In this document: positions 1 through 8,643 of the stretch, piece after piece
Position numbering within the stretch: position 1 is the first letter of the stretch
Layout: every line of letters begins with the position of its first letter
Source: an uncultured Prevotellaceae bacterium
Lineage (GTDB): Bacteria > Bacteroidota > Bacteroidia > Bacteroidales > Bacteroidaceae
DNA length: 64,000 bases
Direction: 5' to 3'
Assembly (NCBI GenBank): GCA_900315455.1
Contig: OMZE01000011.1
Span: forward strand, 11,235-75,234
Notes under the pieces: generated by a model
Databases searched by the model: none
What the model was told of the DNA's origin: nothing
What the model saw: only the letters and a program-made list of their open reading frames with translations
Program-made: the position numbers and the translations under genes

Positions 1-102
1 ATTTCCGCTCGCTTATTCGTACCTCTGACCTTCGGTCGAAGGTACTCCGCTCGGGAAATTCCAAATAAAATTTGGATTTCCGCTCGCTTATTCGTACCTT
101 TG
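1..102 (+). promoter_or_regulatory. Bacteroidetes-type promoter with duplicated upstream segment
   Basis: A perfect Bacteroidetes promoter is seen: TTTG at 71-74, 20 bases, then TACCTTTG at 95-102, which would start transcription near 109 and serve the DMP19-like gene and smpB. The 24 bases at 1-24 recur at 77-100, so the -7 region is duplicated. Between the copies, GTACCTCTGACC (19-30) pairs with 34-45 across a 3-base loop to form a hairpin. The duplication may be a small dispersed repeat or a remnant of local rearrangement. Confidence 0.7.
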
Positions 103-177
103 TCACCCAATTAATAATATGTAAGTGAGGGAGAATGAGAAGTGCTTCCATTCGACTCCCTTAAAATACCAACCGTG

Positions 178-696
178 ATGGAGAATAGAATAACAGTACT
201 GGAACCGCTAATCATCGAGGCGGCACAACAGGGCATGGACGAGTTTGTGGACGTTTTCGTCGATGCCATATACCAGGGCATAGGTGGTGAACTCACTGCC
301 GAGAACATGCCACTGCTCAATGCCGACCAAACCACGCTCTTGGCCTACCGCATCCTGCGCGACGAGGTGATGGACGGCGGCTTCGTGCAACTCATCCACA
401 ACGGCTACGGTCCCTTCATCTTCAAAAACCCCTTCGGCAAGATGATGAGGCAGTGGGGCATCGACGAACTCGCCACACTCCTCAACAAGGGCCACCGACT
501 CTACAACCGCCATCACGAGGCAATAGAACGGGAGTGCAGCGACGAGGAGTTTATGGCTCTCTTCGAGCAGTTCTCCGACTTCGACGACCTCGACGACACC
601 TTCGTGGAGCACGAGGAGCAATGGACTGCAGCCGTGGCTGCCTATATCGACGACCACATCGACCGTTTTGCCACCATTCTGGGAAAAGAGCAATGA
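178..696 (+). CDS. DMP19-like (DUF4375) hypothetical protein
   Basis: Predicted cytoplasmic protein of 172 residues. The segment around [20 protein letters not shown] followed by an alpha-helical acidic C-terminus ([17 protein letters not shown]) matches the layout of DUF4375/DMP19-type proteins, a family whose Neisseria member mimics DNA. Whether this one binds DNA-binding proteins is not known. A GTG at 142 would extend the frame by 12 residues, but the ATG at 178 gives a more natural N-terminus ([10 protein letters not shown]). Its stop overlaps the smpB start as ATGA, so the two genes are probably translationally coupled under the promoter at 71-102. The family assignment is by motif recognition only. 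Confidence 0.6.
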   Translation: MENRITVLEPLIIEAAQQGMDEFVDVFVDAIYQGIGGELTAENMPLLNADQTTLLAYRILRDEVMDGGFVQLIHNGYGPFIFKNPFGKMMRQWGIDELATLLNKGHRLYNRHHEAIERECSDEEFMALFEQFSDFDDLDDTFVEHEEQWTAAVAAYIDDHIDRFATILGKEQ

Positions 697-1172
697 ACAA
701 AGAAGAATTGGAAATCAGGAAAAAGAGTCCTGTACAGATAAAGAACAAGAAAGCCTCCTTCGAGTATTTCTTCGTGGAGACGTTCACGGCAGGCATCGTG
801 CTCACCGGCACCGAAATCAAGTCGATACGCCTGGGCAAGGCCTCTCTCGTGGATGCCTACTGCGTCATCATCAATGGTGAGATGTGGGTGAAGGGAATGA
901 ACGTCTCGCCCTATTTCTACGGGTCGTACAGCAACCACGAGGCGCGGCGCGACCGTAAACTCCTGCTCACCAAACGAGAGATACACCGGCTGTCGGAGGC
1001 GGTGAAACAAGTAGGTTTCACCATCATCCCCATCCTCGTCTTCATCGACAAGAACGGCAGGGCAAAGATGGACATCGCCCTCGCCAAGGGAAAGAAACTG
1101 TATGACAAGCGCCAGAGCCTCAAGGAGAAGGAGGACCGAAGGGAGATGGACCGAGTAAGGAAGAATTTCTAA
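693..1172 (+). CDS. smpB: SsrA-binding protein SmpB
   Basis: SmpB (159 residues, normal family length) binds tmRNA and brings it to stalled ribosomes for trans-translation. Diagnostic features are the early [18 protein letters not shown] segment (family: E-AGI-L-GTEVKS), the GK(A)SLVDAYC stretch, MNVSPY, and the basic C-terminal tail ending [14 protein letters not shown], which becomes ordered near the decoding centre. The ATG at 693 overlaps the preceding stop (ATGA) and gives the conserved N-terminus; a longer frame from 453 is an artefact of overlap with the upstream gene. tmRNA itself (ssrA) is not seen in this window. Confidence 0.95.
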   Translation: MNKEELEIRKKSPVQIKNKKASFEYFFVETFTAGIVLTGTEIKSIRLGKASLVDAYCVIINGEMWVKGMNVSPYFYGSYSNHEARRDRKLLLTKREIHRLSEAVKQVGFTIIPILVFIDKNGRAKMDIALAKGKKLYDKRQSLKEKEDRREMDRVRKNF

Positions 1173-1256
1173 GTTTTTTATAAGAGGGAGCAAAAGCGAC
1201 CTGTGAACAGAGCAGACGGAGATGCTTTCGTCGTTTCTCTGTACTGATAATGAAGA

Positions 1257-4028
1257 ATGATGAGAAAAAGCCTTCAGGAATTAGCAAGTGAACGTATCTT
1301 GGTGCTCGACGGCGCCATGGGAACGCGCATTCAGCAGTTTCATCTCTCCGAGGACGACTTCCATGGCTATATGTTCCGCTCGTTGCCCGTGCTGATGATG
1401 GGCAACAACGACGTGCTCAACCTCACCCGTCCCGACGTCATCCAGGAGATACACCGCAAATATCTCGAGGCAGGCGCCGACATCATCGCCACCAACACCT
1501 TCAGCGCCCAGCGCATCTCACAGGCCGACTACCAGTTGGCCGACTTCGCCCGTGCCATCGCCCTTGAGGGGGCACGGCTGGCACGTCAGGTGGCTGATGA
1601 ATTCTCCAGCGACGAGCATCCCCGGTGGGTGGCAGGTTCGGTGGGACCCACCAACAAGGCGTGCTCGATGAGTCCCGACGTGTCCGCCCCCGGTGCCCGC
1701 GCCATCACCTACGACCAACTCTTCGAGGCGTATACCGAACAGATGGATGCGCTCGCCGAAGGGGGCGTCGACCTGTTCCTCATAGAGACCATCTTCGACA
1801 CCCTCAATGCCAAGGCTGCTATCGATGCCGCCATGCAGGTGCGCCAACGCAGGCAACTCCCGCTGCCCATCATGCTCTCTGTCACCATCAGCGACCTCGC
1901 AGGACGCACGCTAAGCGGTCAGACACTCGATGCCTTCCTCGCCAGCATGAGCAGTTACGACATCCTCTCCGTGGGACTCAACTGCTCGTTTGGCGCGCTC
2001 CAGATGAAACCCTTCCTCAAGGAACTGGCTGCCAAAGCCCCTTACTTGGTGTCGGCTTACCCCAACGCCGGACTGCCCAACTCGATGGGACTCTACGACG
2101 AGACGGCAGAGACCATGGCACCTCTCATGGCGCAATTGGTAGATGAGCAGTTGGTGAACATCATCGGCGGTTGCTGCGGCACCGACGAGCACTTCATCCG
2201 CCGCTTTGCCGAGGTGGCACGGGGGAAGACTCCCCGCAAGCCGGTGGAGCGGCTGCCGCTGATGCAACTCAGCGGTCTCGAACCGCTCGTGGTGACTCCC
2301 GAGATAGGGTTTGTCAACGTGGGCGAGCGGTGCAACGTGGCAGGCTCAAGGAAATTCCTGCGGCTCATCAACGAGAAGAAATACGACGAGGCGGTGACCA
2401 TCGCGCGCAAGCAGGTGGCCGACGGCGCCCTCGTCATCGATATCAATATGGACGATGCCTTGCTCGATGCCAGGCACGAGATGACGACATTCCTCAACAT
2501 CATCGCTGCCGAGCCCGATATCGCGAAGGTGCCGGTGATGGTCGACTCCTCCAACTGGGAGGTCATCACCGCCGCGCTGAAGTGCGTGCAGGGAAAGGCC
2601 ATCGTCAACTCCATCTCGCTCAAGGAGGGCGAGGAGGTGTTCATCGCCCACGCCCGTGAGGTGTTGCGCCATGGTGCCGCCGTGGTGGTGATGTGCTTCG
2701 ACGAGCAGGGACAGGCCACCACCCTAGAGCGACGTATCGAGATAGCCCAAAGGGCATACCGCATTCTCACCGAGGAGGTGGGATTCGCACCCTACGACAT
2801 CATTATCGACCCCAACGTGCTCGCCATCGCCACGGGCATGGAGGAGCACGACGGCTATGCTGCCGACTTCATCCGCGCCTGTCGCTGGATAAAGGACAAC
2901 CTGCCCGGCGCACATGTGAGCGGTGGCGTGAGCAACCTCTCGTTCTCCTTCCGCGGCAACAACTACATCCGTGAGGCCATACATGCGGTATTCCTCTACC
3001 ATGCCATCCGAAACGGCATGGACTTCGGCATCGTCAACCCCGCGTCGAAAGTCACCTACAACGACATCCCTGCCCACCAACTTGAAATCATCGAGGAGGC
3101 GGTGCTCTGCACCACCGACGACCCGTCGGCACGCCTCATTGCCCTGGCAGCGGAAATCAAGGCTCAGGAGGAGGCAAGGAAGGCAGAGGGGGCAACAGGC
3201 AACGCTACTGTCCAGCCCGAAGAACAGTGGCGGACACTCGACGTGGAGCAACGTCTCGTCCACGCCCTGCGGAAAGGCATTGGCGACTACCTGGAAGAAG
3301 ACCTCGCAGAGGCCCTGCAGTGCTACCCCAAGGCGGTAGACATCATCGAGGGACCGCTGATGAAGGGCATGAACCTCGTGGGCGAACTCTTCGGCACAGG
3401 GAAGATGTTCCTGCCACAGGTGGTGAAGACGGCACGCACGATGAAACAGGCGGTGGCCATCCTCCAGCCTCACATCGAGGCGGAAAGACAGGGCAGCACC
3501 GCGAAAGCAGGAAAGATTCTCCTCGCCACCGTGAAGGGCGATGTGCACGACATCGGGAAGAACATCGTGGCGGTGGTGATGGCATGCAACAATTACGAGG
3601 TCATCGACATGGGCGTGATGGTGCCTGCCGCGCAAATCGTGAGAAAGGCGATAGAGGAGGAGGTAGACCTCATCGGACTGAGCGGACTCATCACACCGAG
3701 TCTGGAAGAGATGGTGAACGTGGCGGAGGAGTTGCGGAAGGCAGGACTCGACATCCCCATCATGATAGGCGGGGCCACCACCAGCGAACTGCATGTGGCA
3801 CTGAAGATAGCCCCGGTCTATGGCGGCAGTGTGGTATGGATGAAGGATGCCGCACAAAACGCCATCGCTGCAGCCCGCCTGCTCGACAAAAACCAAAAAC
3901 AGGCTTACGGTCAGCACCTCGAGGAGCAATACAAGCACCTGAGGGAGGAATATAATGGCCACCAGCGCGACCTGCTCTCCATCGAGGAGGCCAGAAAGCA
4001 GAAAAAAGATTTCTTTGATAAGGTTTGA
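1257..4028 (+). CDS. metH: Cobalamin-dependent methionine synthase, lacking the reactivation domain
   Basis: Transfers methyl from 5-methyltetrahydrofolate to homocysteine using methylcobalamin. Domains in order: homocysteine S-methyltransferase (about 1-320; zinc ligands C243 in NCSFG and C306/C307 in GGCCGT), pterin-binding barrel (about 340-620, starting FVNVGERCNVAGSRKF), helical cap (about 665-750) and B12-binding Rossmann domain with the base-off ligand H764 in GDVHDIGKN. The protein ends at 923 residues, while E. coli MetH has 1227. The missing part is the C-terminal AdoMet-binding reactivation domain, so reductive reactivation must be supplied elsewhere or in another way. Two ATGs in tandem (1257, 1260) make the exact start ambiguous. 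It stands alone between smpB and the HAD gene. Confidence 0.95.
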   Translation: MMRKSLQELASERILVLDGAMGTRIQQFHLSEDDFHGYMFRSLPVLMMGNNDVLNLTRPDVIQEIHRKYLEAGADIIATNTFSAQRISQADYQLADFARAIALEGARLARQVADEFSSDEHPRWVAGSVGPTNKACSMSPDVSAPGARAITYDQLFEAYTEQMDALAEGGVDLFLIETIFDTLNAKAAIDAAMQVRQRRQLPLPIMLSVTISDLAGRTLSGQTLDAFLASMSSYDILSVGLNCSFGALQMKPFLKELAAKAPYLVSAYPNAGLPNSMGLYDETAETMAPLMAQLVDEQLVNIIGGCCGTDEHFIRRFAEVARGKTPRKPVERLPLMQLSGLEPLVVTPEIGFVNVGERCNVAGSRKFLRLINEKKYDEAVTIARKQVADGALVIDINMDDALLDARHEMTTFLNIIAAEPDIAKVPVMVDSSNWEVITAALKCVQGKAIVNSISLKEGEEVFIAHAREVLRHGAAVVVMCFDEQGQATTLERRIEIAQRAYRILTEEVGFAPYDIIIDPNVLAIATGMEEHDGYAADFIRACRWIKDNLPGAHVSGGVSNLSFSFRGNNYIREAIHAVFLYHAIRNGMDFGIVNPASKVTYNDIPAHQLEIIEEAVLCTTDDPSARLIALAAEIKAQEEARKAEGATGNATVQPEEQWRTLDVEQRLVHALRKGIGDYLEEDLAEALQCYPKAVDIIEGPLMKGMNLVGELFGTGKMFLPQVVKTARTMKQAVAILQPHIEAERQGSTAKAGKILLATVKGDVHDIGKNIVAVVMACNNYEVIDMGVMVPAAQIVRKAIEEEVDLIGLSGLITPSLEEMVNVAEELRKAGLDIPIMIGGATTSELHVALKIAPVYGGSVVWMKDAAQNAIAAARLLDKNQKQAYGQHLEEQYKHLREEYNGHQRDLLSIEEARKQKKDFFDKV

Positions 4029-4191
4029 GATTGGAGGTTTAAGATTGGAGATTTATCTTGCTGCGCATGATGAACATCGGCGGCGCCTCAGCAATTGAAG
4101 TAAACTTCTTTGCGCTTGGCTTGCACGATATTGGAGAAGCAGTAAAAACATCTCTTCCCTTCCTTTCTCTTCCTTTAAGAATAAAACGACA
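4029..4191. other. Intergenic region metH-HAD with simple repeats
   Basis: Begins with imperfect direct repeats of the type GGTTTGAGATTGGAGGTTTA (4022-4052), the same word family seen at 7375-7455 and 51331-51369. The middle part has several short GC-rich words but no strong hairpin or TAnnTTTG box was seen. It could be a copy of a dispersed intergenic repeat; this was not testable here. Confidence 0.4.
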
Positions 4192-4815
4192 ATGAATATA
4201 AAAAATCTCGTCTTCGACTTCGGCGGAGTGGTCGTGACACTCGACCACGATGAAGCCGTGAGAAGATTCAGAAAACTGGGACTGAAAGACGCCAGTCAGC
4301 AACTCGACCCCTATACCCAGGGCGGCATTTTCGGTGAACTCGAACTGGGTAGGATAGGAGCGGAGGAGTTTATCGACCAACTGGGGGCACTCTGCCACCG
4401 GAAACTCTCTTACGAGGAATGTCAGCATGCATGGCTGGGCTACCGAAAGGAGGTGCCGCAACGCAACCTCGACGCCCTCGTACGACTGCGTGAGGAGGGC
4501 TATCGGCTCATCCTGCTCTCCAATACCAACCCCTTCATGATGAAGTGGGCGATGAGCGGCGACTTCGACGGCAAGGGCAACTCCGTGGCAGATTATTTCG
4601 ACGCGGTGTATCTGAGTTACAAACTCGGCGTGATGAAGCCCAACGAGATGTTCTTCAGAACGATGCTCATGGAGGAGCAAATCCTTCCCGCCAGCACCCT
4701 CTTCATCGACGATGGGCCACGCAACGTGGCAGCGGCGAGCCAGTTGGGCATCCATGTCTACTGTCCTGAAAACGGAAAAGACTGGACCAAGGAGATATAT
4801 CAATTTATTAAATAG
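4192..4815 (+). CDS. HAD-superfamily hydrolase, subfamily IA
   Basis: Soluble 207-residue HAD phosphatase, substrate not predictable. Motif I is FDFGGVVVTLDHD near residue 10 (nucleophile Asp in FDFGG), motif II is LLSNTN near residue 105, the conserved Lys lies in GVMKPNEMFF near 148, and motif III is LFIDDGPRNVAAA near 170. A helical cap sits between motifs I and II. The DFGG form, with Gly at the usual second Asp, is shared with YihX-like glucose-1-phosphatases, which makes a sugar-phosphate substrate possible but not proven. It lies 26 bp before map and is probably cotranscribed with it. Confidence 0.85.
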   Translation: MNIKNLVFDFGGVVVTLDHDEAVRRFRKLGLKDASQQLDPYTQGGIFGELELGRIGAEEFIDQLGALCHRKLSYEECQHAWLGYRKEVPQRNLDALVRLREEGYRLILLSNTNPFMMKWAMSGDFDGKGNSVADYFDAVYLSYKLGVMKPNEMFFRTMLMEEQILPASTLFIDDGPRNVAAASQLGIHVYCPENGKDWTKEIYQFIK

Positions 4816-4841
4816 GTAGGAGGCCTGAGAACAACACAACT

Positions 4842-5705
4842 ATGGCTTTTAGAAAGAAAAAGATTTGGCATCTGATTCCCGGACAACCCATTACCGAACT
4901 CGACAAGCAGGTGATGTACTGGGAGAGCCGGGGCAAGGAAGTGCCCTCGCGCGACTTGATAAAGACTCCCGAACAGATAGAAGGCATTCGCAAGGCCGGT
5001 GTTGTCAACACTGGCGTGCTCGACGAAGTGGCGAAGCACATCCACGAGGGCATGAGTACCCTCGAAATCGACGAGATATGCTACAACTACTGCACCGCAC
5101 ACGGTGCCACACCGGCATGCCTCGGCTATGAAGGCTACCCCAAGAGTGTGTGTACGAGCATCAACGAGGTGGTGTGCCACGGCATACCCAAGGAGGATGA
5201 TGTGCTCATGGAGGGCGACATCATCAATGTTGACTTTACCACTATCCTCGACGGCTATTTTGCCGATGCCTCACGTATGTTTATCATCGGCAAGACCTCG
5301 CCCGAGAAAGAACAGTTGGTGAGGGTGGCGAAGGAGTGTCTGGAGATTGGCGCCGAGGCGGCAAAACCATATTGCTTTGTAGGCGACATCGGCCATGCCA
5401 TAGAGAAACACGCCAAGAAATACCACTATGGCGTGGTGAGAGACCTCTGCGGACATGGCGTGGGACTGAAGTTCCATGAGAAACCCGATGTGGCACACTT
5501 CGGCCACCGTGGCCAGGGCATGCTCCTCGTGCCGGGCATGGTGTTCACTATCGAACCTATGATCAATATGGGCACCTGGAAGGTGTTCATCGATGCCGAT
5601 GACGAATATGGCTGGGAGGTCATCAGTGAAGACGAACTGCCCAGCGCACAGTGGGAACATACCTTCCTCATGACCGAACATGGGGTGGAAATCCTGACAT
5701 ATTGA
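4842..5705 (+). CDS. map: Methionine aminopeptidase, type I
   Basis: Removes the initiator Met from nascent proteins. The five metal ligands of the pita-bread fold can be seen: Asp in NVDFTTILDGYFADAS (two Asp), His in DLCGHGVGLKFHE, Glu in FTIEPMINMG and Glu in the C-terminal WEHTFLMTEHGVEIL. The 287-residue protein has about 37 extra N-terminal residues (basic FRKKKIW, then PGQPITELDKQV) before the standard start of the catalytic domain; such extensions are known in Bacteroidetes enzymes. The stop shares one base with the tsaD start (TGATG), which indicates translational coupling. Confidence 0.95.
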   Translation: MAFRKKKIWHLIPGQPITELDKQVMYWESRGKEVPSRDLIKTPEQIEGIRKAGVVNTGVLDEVAKHIHEGMSTLEIDEICYNYCTAHGATPACLGYEGYPKSVCTSINEVVCHGIPKEDDVLMEGDIINVDFTTILDGYFADASRMFIIGKTSPEKEQLVRVAKECLEIGAEAAKPYCFVGDIGHAIEKHAKKYHYGVVRDLCGHGVGLKFHEKPDVAHFGHRGQGMLLVPGMVFTIEPMINMGTWKVFIDADDEYGWEVISEDELPSAQWEHTFLMTEHGVEILTY

Positions 5706-6739
5706 TGATGAAAAATACTGACGTTTATATTCTTGGAATAGAGAGCAGTTGCGACGACACATCGGCAGCCGTCTTGCGCAATGGCGTGTTGCTGAGCAAC
5801 GTCACCGCCTCGCAAGATGTGCACCGTGACTATGGCGGTGTGGTGCCCGAACTGGCATCGCGGGCGCACCAGCAGAACGTGGTGCCGGTAGTAGACCAGG
5901 CCATCCGCAGGGCTGGCATCACGAAGGAGATGCTCTCGGCAGTGGCTTTCACCCGCGGACCGGGACTCATGGGGTCGCTCCTCGTGGGTGTGAACTTCGC
6001 CAAGGGCCTGGCAAGGTCGCTGGGCATACCGCTCATCGATGTCAACCACCTGCAGGGACATGTCATGGCGCACTTCATCAAGGAGAGCGACGACGACATG
6101 TCGGCACCGCCTATGCCGTTCCTCTGCCTGCTCGTGAGCGGGGGCAACTCGCAAATCGTGAAGGTGAGTGCCTACAACAACATCGAGGTGCTCGGACAGA
6201 CCATCGACGACGCTGCGGGAGAGGCCATCGACAAATGCTCGAAGGTGATGGGACTGGGATATCCCGGAGGACCCATCATCGACCGTCTGGCACGACAGGG
6301 AAACCCGAAGGCATACAAGTTTGCCGAGCCCCACATCCCCGGCTACGACTATAGTTTCAGCGGTCTGAAGACATCGTTTCTCTATAGTCTGCGCGACTGG
6401 GTGAAAGACGACCCGGATTTTGTGGAGCACCATAAGGAAGACCTCGCGGCGAGCCTGGAATTCACCATTGTCGACATCCTGATGAAGAAACTGAAACTGG
6501 CGGTGCGCGACACCCGCATCAAGCATGTGGCGCTCGCTGGCGGCGTATCGGCCAACAACGGTCTGAGAAACGCTTTCAAGGACCATGCCGCGAGATATGG
6601 CTGGAAAATCTACATCCCCAAATTCAGTTACACCACCGACAATGCGGCGATGATAGCCATTACGGGCTACTACAAATACCTCGACGGGGAGTTCTGCGAC
6701 ATCGATGCCCCCGCCTTCTCAAAAGTGACGTTCGAATGA
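5705..6739 (+). CDS. tsaD: tRNA N6-threonylcarbamoyladenosine synthase subunit TsaD
   Basis: Catalytic subunit that transfers the threonylcarbamoyl group to A37 of ANN-decoding tRNAs, acting with TsaB and TsaE. Family marks: LGIESSCDDTSAAV at the N-terminus, FTRGPGLMGSLLVG, the metal site HLQGHVMAH, nucleotide-binding segments LVSGGNSQIV and DDAAGEAIDK, and C-terminal LAGGVSANNGLR and YTTDNAAMIA. Length 344 residues is normal. The start is the first ATG of the ATGATG overlapping the map stop; the second ATG (5708) is equally possible. The upstream frame extension (from 5651) lies inside map and is rejected. Confidence 0.96.
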   Translation: MMKNTDVYILGIESSCDDTSAAVLRNGVLLSNVTASQDVHRDYGGVVPELASRAHQQNVVPVVDQAIRRAGITKEMLSAVAFTRGPGLMGSLLVGVNFAKGLARSLGIPLIDVNHLQGHVMAHFIKESDDDMSAPPMPFLCLLVSGGNSQIVKVSAYNNIEVLGQTIDDAAGEAIDKCSKVMGLGYPGGPIIDRLARQGNPKAYKFAEPHIPGYDYSFSGLKTSFLYSLRDWVKDDPDFVEHHKEDLAASLEFTIVDILMKKLKLAVRDTRIKHVALAGGVSANNGLRNAFKDHAARYGWKIYIPKFSYTTDNAAMIAITGYYKYLDGEFCDIDAPAFSKVTFE

Positions 6740-6744
6740 GCCCC

Positions 6745-6819
6745 GCCCATAGCGCCCATAAATGCCCATGGCGCCCATAAACGCCCATGGTGCCCATAAA
6801 CGCCCATGGTGCCCATAAA
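6745..6819. repeat. 19-bp tandem repeat between tsaD and the CinA-type gene
   Basis: Three full copies of a 19-bp unit (GCCCATAAACGCCCATGGT and close variants) start at 6754, 6773 and 6792, with half-units at each end. Each unit is itself two diverged copies of GCCCATAAAY/GCCCATGGN. No coding frame continues through it. Copy number is likely to vary between strains through slippage. Confidence 0.9.
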
Positions 6820-6854
6820 ATAATCAACACCAAAAATTCATACAAAAAACTATC

Positions 6855-7367
6855 ATGGAGTTAGAAAACAAAGTACTGAGCAGAGAGATACAGACCATGT
6901 TCTATGAATCAGGAAAAACACTCGGCACTGCCGAGAGTTGCACTGGCGGCAGGATAGCCGAGGCCATCATTGCCGTGCCAGGAGCATCGGAGTATTTCAA
7001 GGGTTCCATCGTGTCGTACACCAACGAGGTGAAGGAAAACCTCCTCGGCGTAGACCATCAGTTGCTCGAGGAGAAGACGGCGGTGTGCCCCGAAGTGGCT
7101 GAGGCCATGGTGAAGGGTGCCATCAAGACGCTCAACGTAGATTACGCCATCTCTGCCACCGGTATCGCCGGACCGGGTGGTGGCACGCGTGAGATACCCG
7201 TGGGCACCATCTATATCGGTTTTGGCACTGCCGACGACGTGCGCACCATCATGCTCTCAGAGGACGAGGGGCGCGACAAGAACCTCGCCAATGCCACCAA
7301 CCAGGCCCTCCAGTCGTTCCTCGAGTTCATCAAGGAAAAAATCGAACTCCCCCAGCATGAGGGATGA
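6855..7367 (+). CDS. pncC: CinA-family nicotinamide-nucleotide amidase (PncC type)
   Basis: Stand-alone CinA C-terminal domain (170 residues), the fold that deamidates nicotinamide mononucleotide to nicotinate mononucleotide in NAD recycling. Recognised by TAESCTGGRIAEAI (residues about 24-37; the Ser-Cys-Thr core holds the catalytic Ser), SIVSYTNEVKENLLGV, and AISATGIAGPGGGT. The N-terminal COG1058 domain of full CinA is absent, as in PncC proteins. It follows tsaD after the tandem repeat. Function is inferred from the family. Confidence 0.88.
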   Translation: MELENKVLSREIQTMFYESGKTLGTAESCTGGRIAEAIIAVPGASEYFKGSIVSYTNEVKENLLGVDHQLLEEKTAVCPEVAEAMVKGAIKTLNVDYAISATGIAGPGGGTREIPVGTIYIGFGTADDVRTIMLSEDEGRDKNLANATNQALQSFLEFIKEKIELPQHEG

Positions 7368-7647
7368 GATTTTTTATTGAAGATTGAAGATTGAAGATTG
7401 AAGGTTTGGCCTTTGGCCGGATGTAATTTTCAATTTTCAATCTTCAATTTTCAATATTAAACTCTTAATATTTGTTTCACAGCGGTGCCTTAATTTCAAA
7501 ACTTTCTTAAAATAAGGCGTTCCTGCGCGATTTTTAATATTATTAAGATAGGATTTTTCGCCATTACTTGTTTATTGTTGTACCTTTGCGTTCGGTTTTT
7601 CGCAAAGGAGCCATTTGTATTGGAAATAACAATAAAACAAATACCTT
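7368..7647. other. Intergenic region with self-complementary repeats and the bat promoter
   Basis: Bases 7377-7403 carry tandem words GATTGAA(G), and 7427-7455 carry the opposite-strand words TTTTCAATCTTCAATTTTCA, so the stretch can fold into a long AT-rich hairpin around GGTTTGGCCTTTGGCC. It may act as a terminator for pncC. Further on, a -7 box TACCTTTG lies at 7581-7588 with a weak T-rich -33 region near 7553-7558; this is the likely promoter of the bat cluster, with a leader of about 50 nt. Confidence 0.55.
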
Positions 7648-8643
7648 ATGACAGATTCAATTGATATCCGTGAACTCAACGTGCGGATCGAACAGCAAAG
7701 CGCGTTCATTTCCAACCTCACCATGGGAATGGACCGCGTCATCGTGGGACAGAAACATCTCATCGACACCCTTCTCATCGGACTCCTCAGCGACGGGCAT
7801 ATCCTGCTCGAGGGCGTGCCGGGACTGGCAAAGACCCTCGCCATCAAGACCCTCGCCCAACTCATCGACGCGAAATACAGTCGCATACAGTTCACTCCCG
7901 ACCTGTTGCCTGCCGACGTCGTCGGTACGATGATCTACTCGCAGAAAGAGGAGAAGTTCCAGGTGAAGAAAGGTCCGGTGTTCGCCAACTTCGTGCTCGC
8001 TGACGAAATCAACCGCGCTCCCGCCAAGGTGCAGAGCGCATTGCTCGAGGCCATGCAGGAGCACCAGGTCACCATTGGCGACAACACCTTTGCGCTGCCC
8101 GACCCGTTCCTCGTCATGGCTACCCAGAATCCCATCGAGCAGGAGGGCACCTACCAACTGCCCGAGGCACAGGTCGACCGTTTTATGCTCAAGGCTGTCA
8201 TCGACTATCCCACCATTCAGGAGGAGCGGCTCATCATCAGGGAGAACCTGCACGCCAGTCTGCCCGAGGTGAAACCGGTGACCACCGCCGAGGAAATCAT
8301 CGACGCCCGTGCCGTGGTGCGACAGGTGTATCTCGACGAGAAGATAGAGCAGTATATCGCCGACATCGTCTTCGCCACACGCTACCCCGACCACTACCAA
8401 CTCAACGAACTGCGCGACTTCATCACCTTCGGCGGTTCGCCACGTGCCAGCATCAGCCTGGCTAAGGCAGCAAGGGCATACGCCTTCATCAAGCGCCGTG
8501 GTTATGTGGTGCCCGAGGACGTGAGGGCTGTGGCACACGACGTGCTCCGCCACCGCATCGGACTCTCCTATGAGGCAGAGGCCAGCAACGTCAATAGCGA
8601 GGAAATCATCAGTAAGATCATCAACAAAGTGGAGGTTCCTTGA
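7648..8643 (+). CDS. MoxR-family AAA+ ATPase of the bat cluster
   Basis: Cytoplasmic AAA+ chaperone-like ATPase of 331 residues. Walker A is GVPGLAKT at 56-63, Walker B is LADEINRAP with D119/E120, followed by ATQNPIEQEGTYQLPEAQ, the MoxR sensor/insertion signature. MoxR proteins act with von Willebrand factor A (VWA) proteins in assembly or maturation of other complexes. This one heads the cluster and overlaps the DUF58 gene by one base (TGATG). It is first after the promoter at 7581. In Bacteroides fragilis the related bat operon supports oxygen tolerance. Confidence 0.93.
   Translation: MTDSIDIRELNVRIEQQSAFISNLTMGMDRVIVGQKHLIDTLLIGLLSDGHILLEGVPGLAKTLAIKTLAQLIDAKYSRIQFTPDLLPADVVGTMIYSQKEEKFQVKKGPVFANFVLADEINRAPAKVQSALLEAMQEHQVTIGDNTFALPDPFLVMATQNPIEQEGTYQLPEAQVDRFMLKAVIDYPTIQEERLIIRENLHASLPEVKPVTTAEEIIDARAVVRQVYLDEKIEQYIADIVFATRYPDHYQLNELRDFITFGGSPRASISLAKAARAYAFIKRRGYVVPEDVRAVAHDVLRHRIGLSYEAEASNVNSEEIISKIINKVEVP

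Noticed and set aside
2724-3962. 412-codon minus-strand frame inside metH
   Set aside because: Antisense shadow of metH; the plus-strand protein has all MetH motifs.
6745-6819. CRISPR array
   Set aside because: Repeat units are contiguous and lack unique spacers; no cas genes are nearby.
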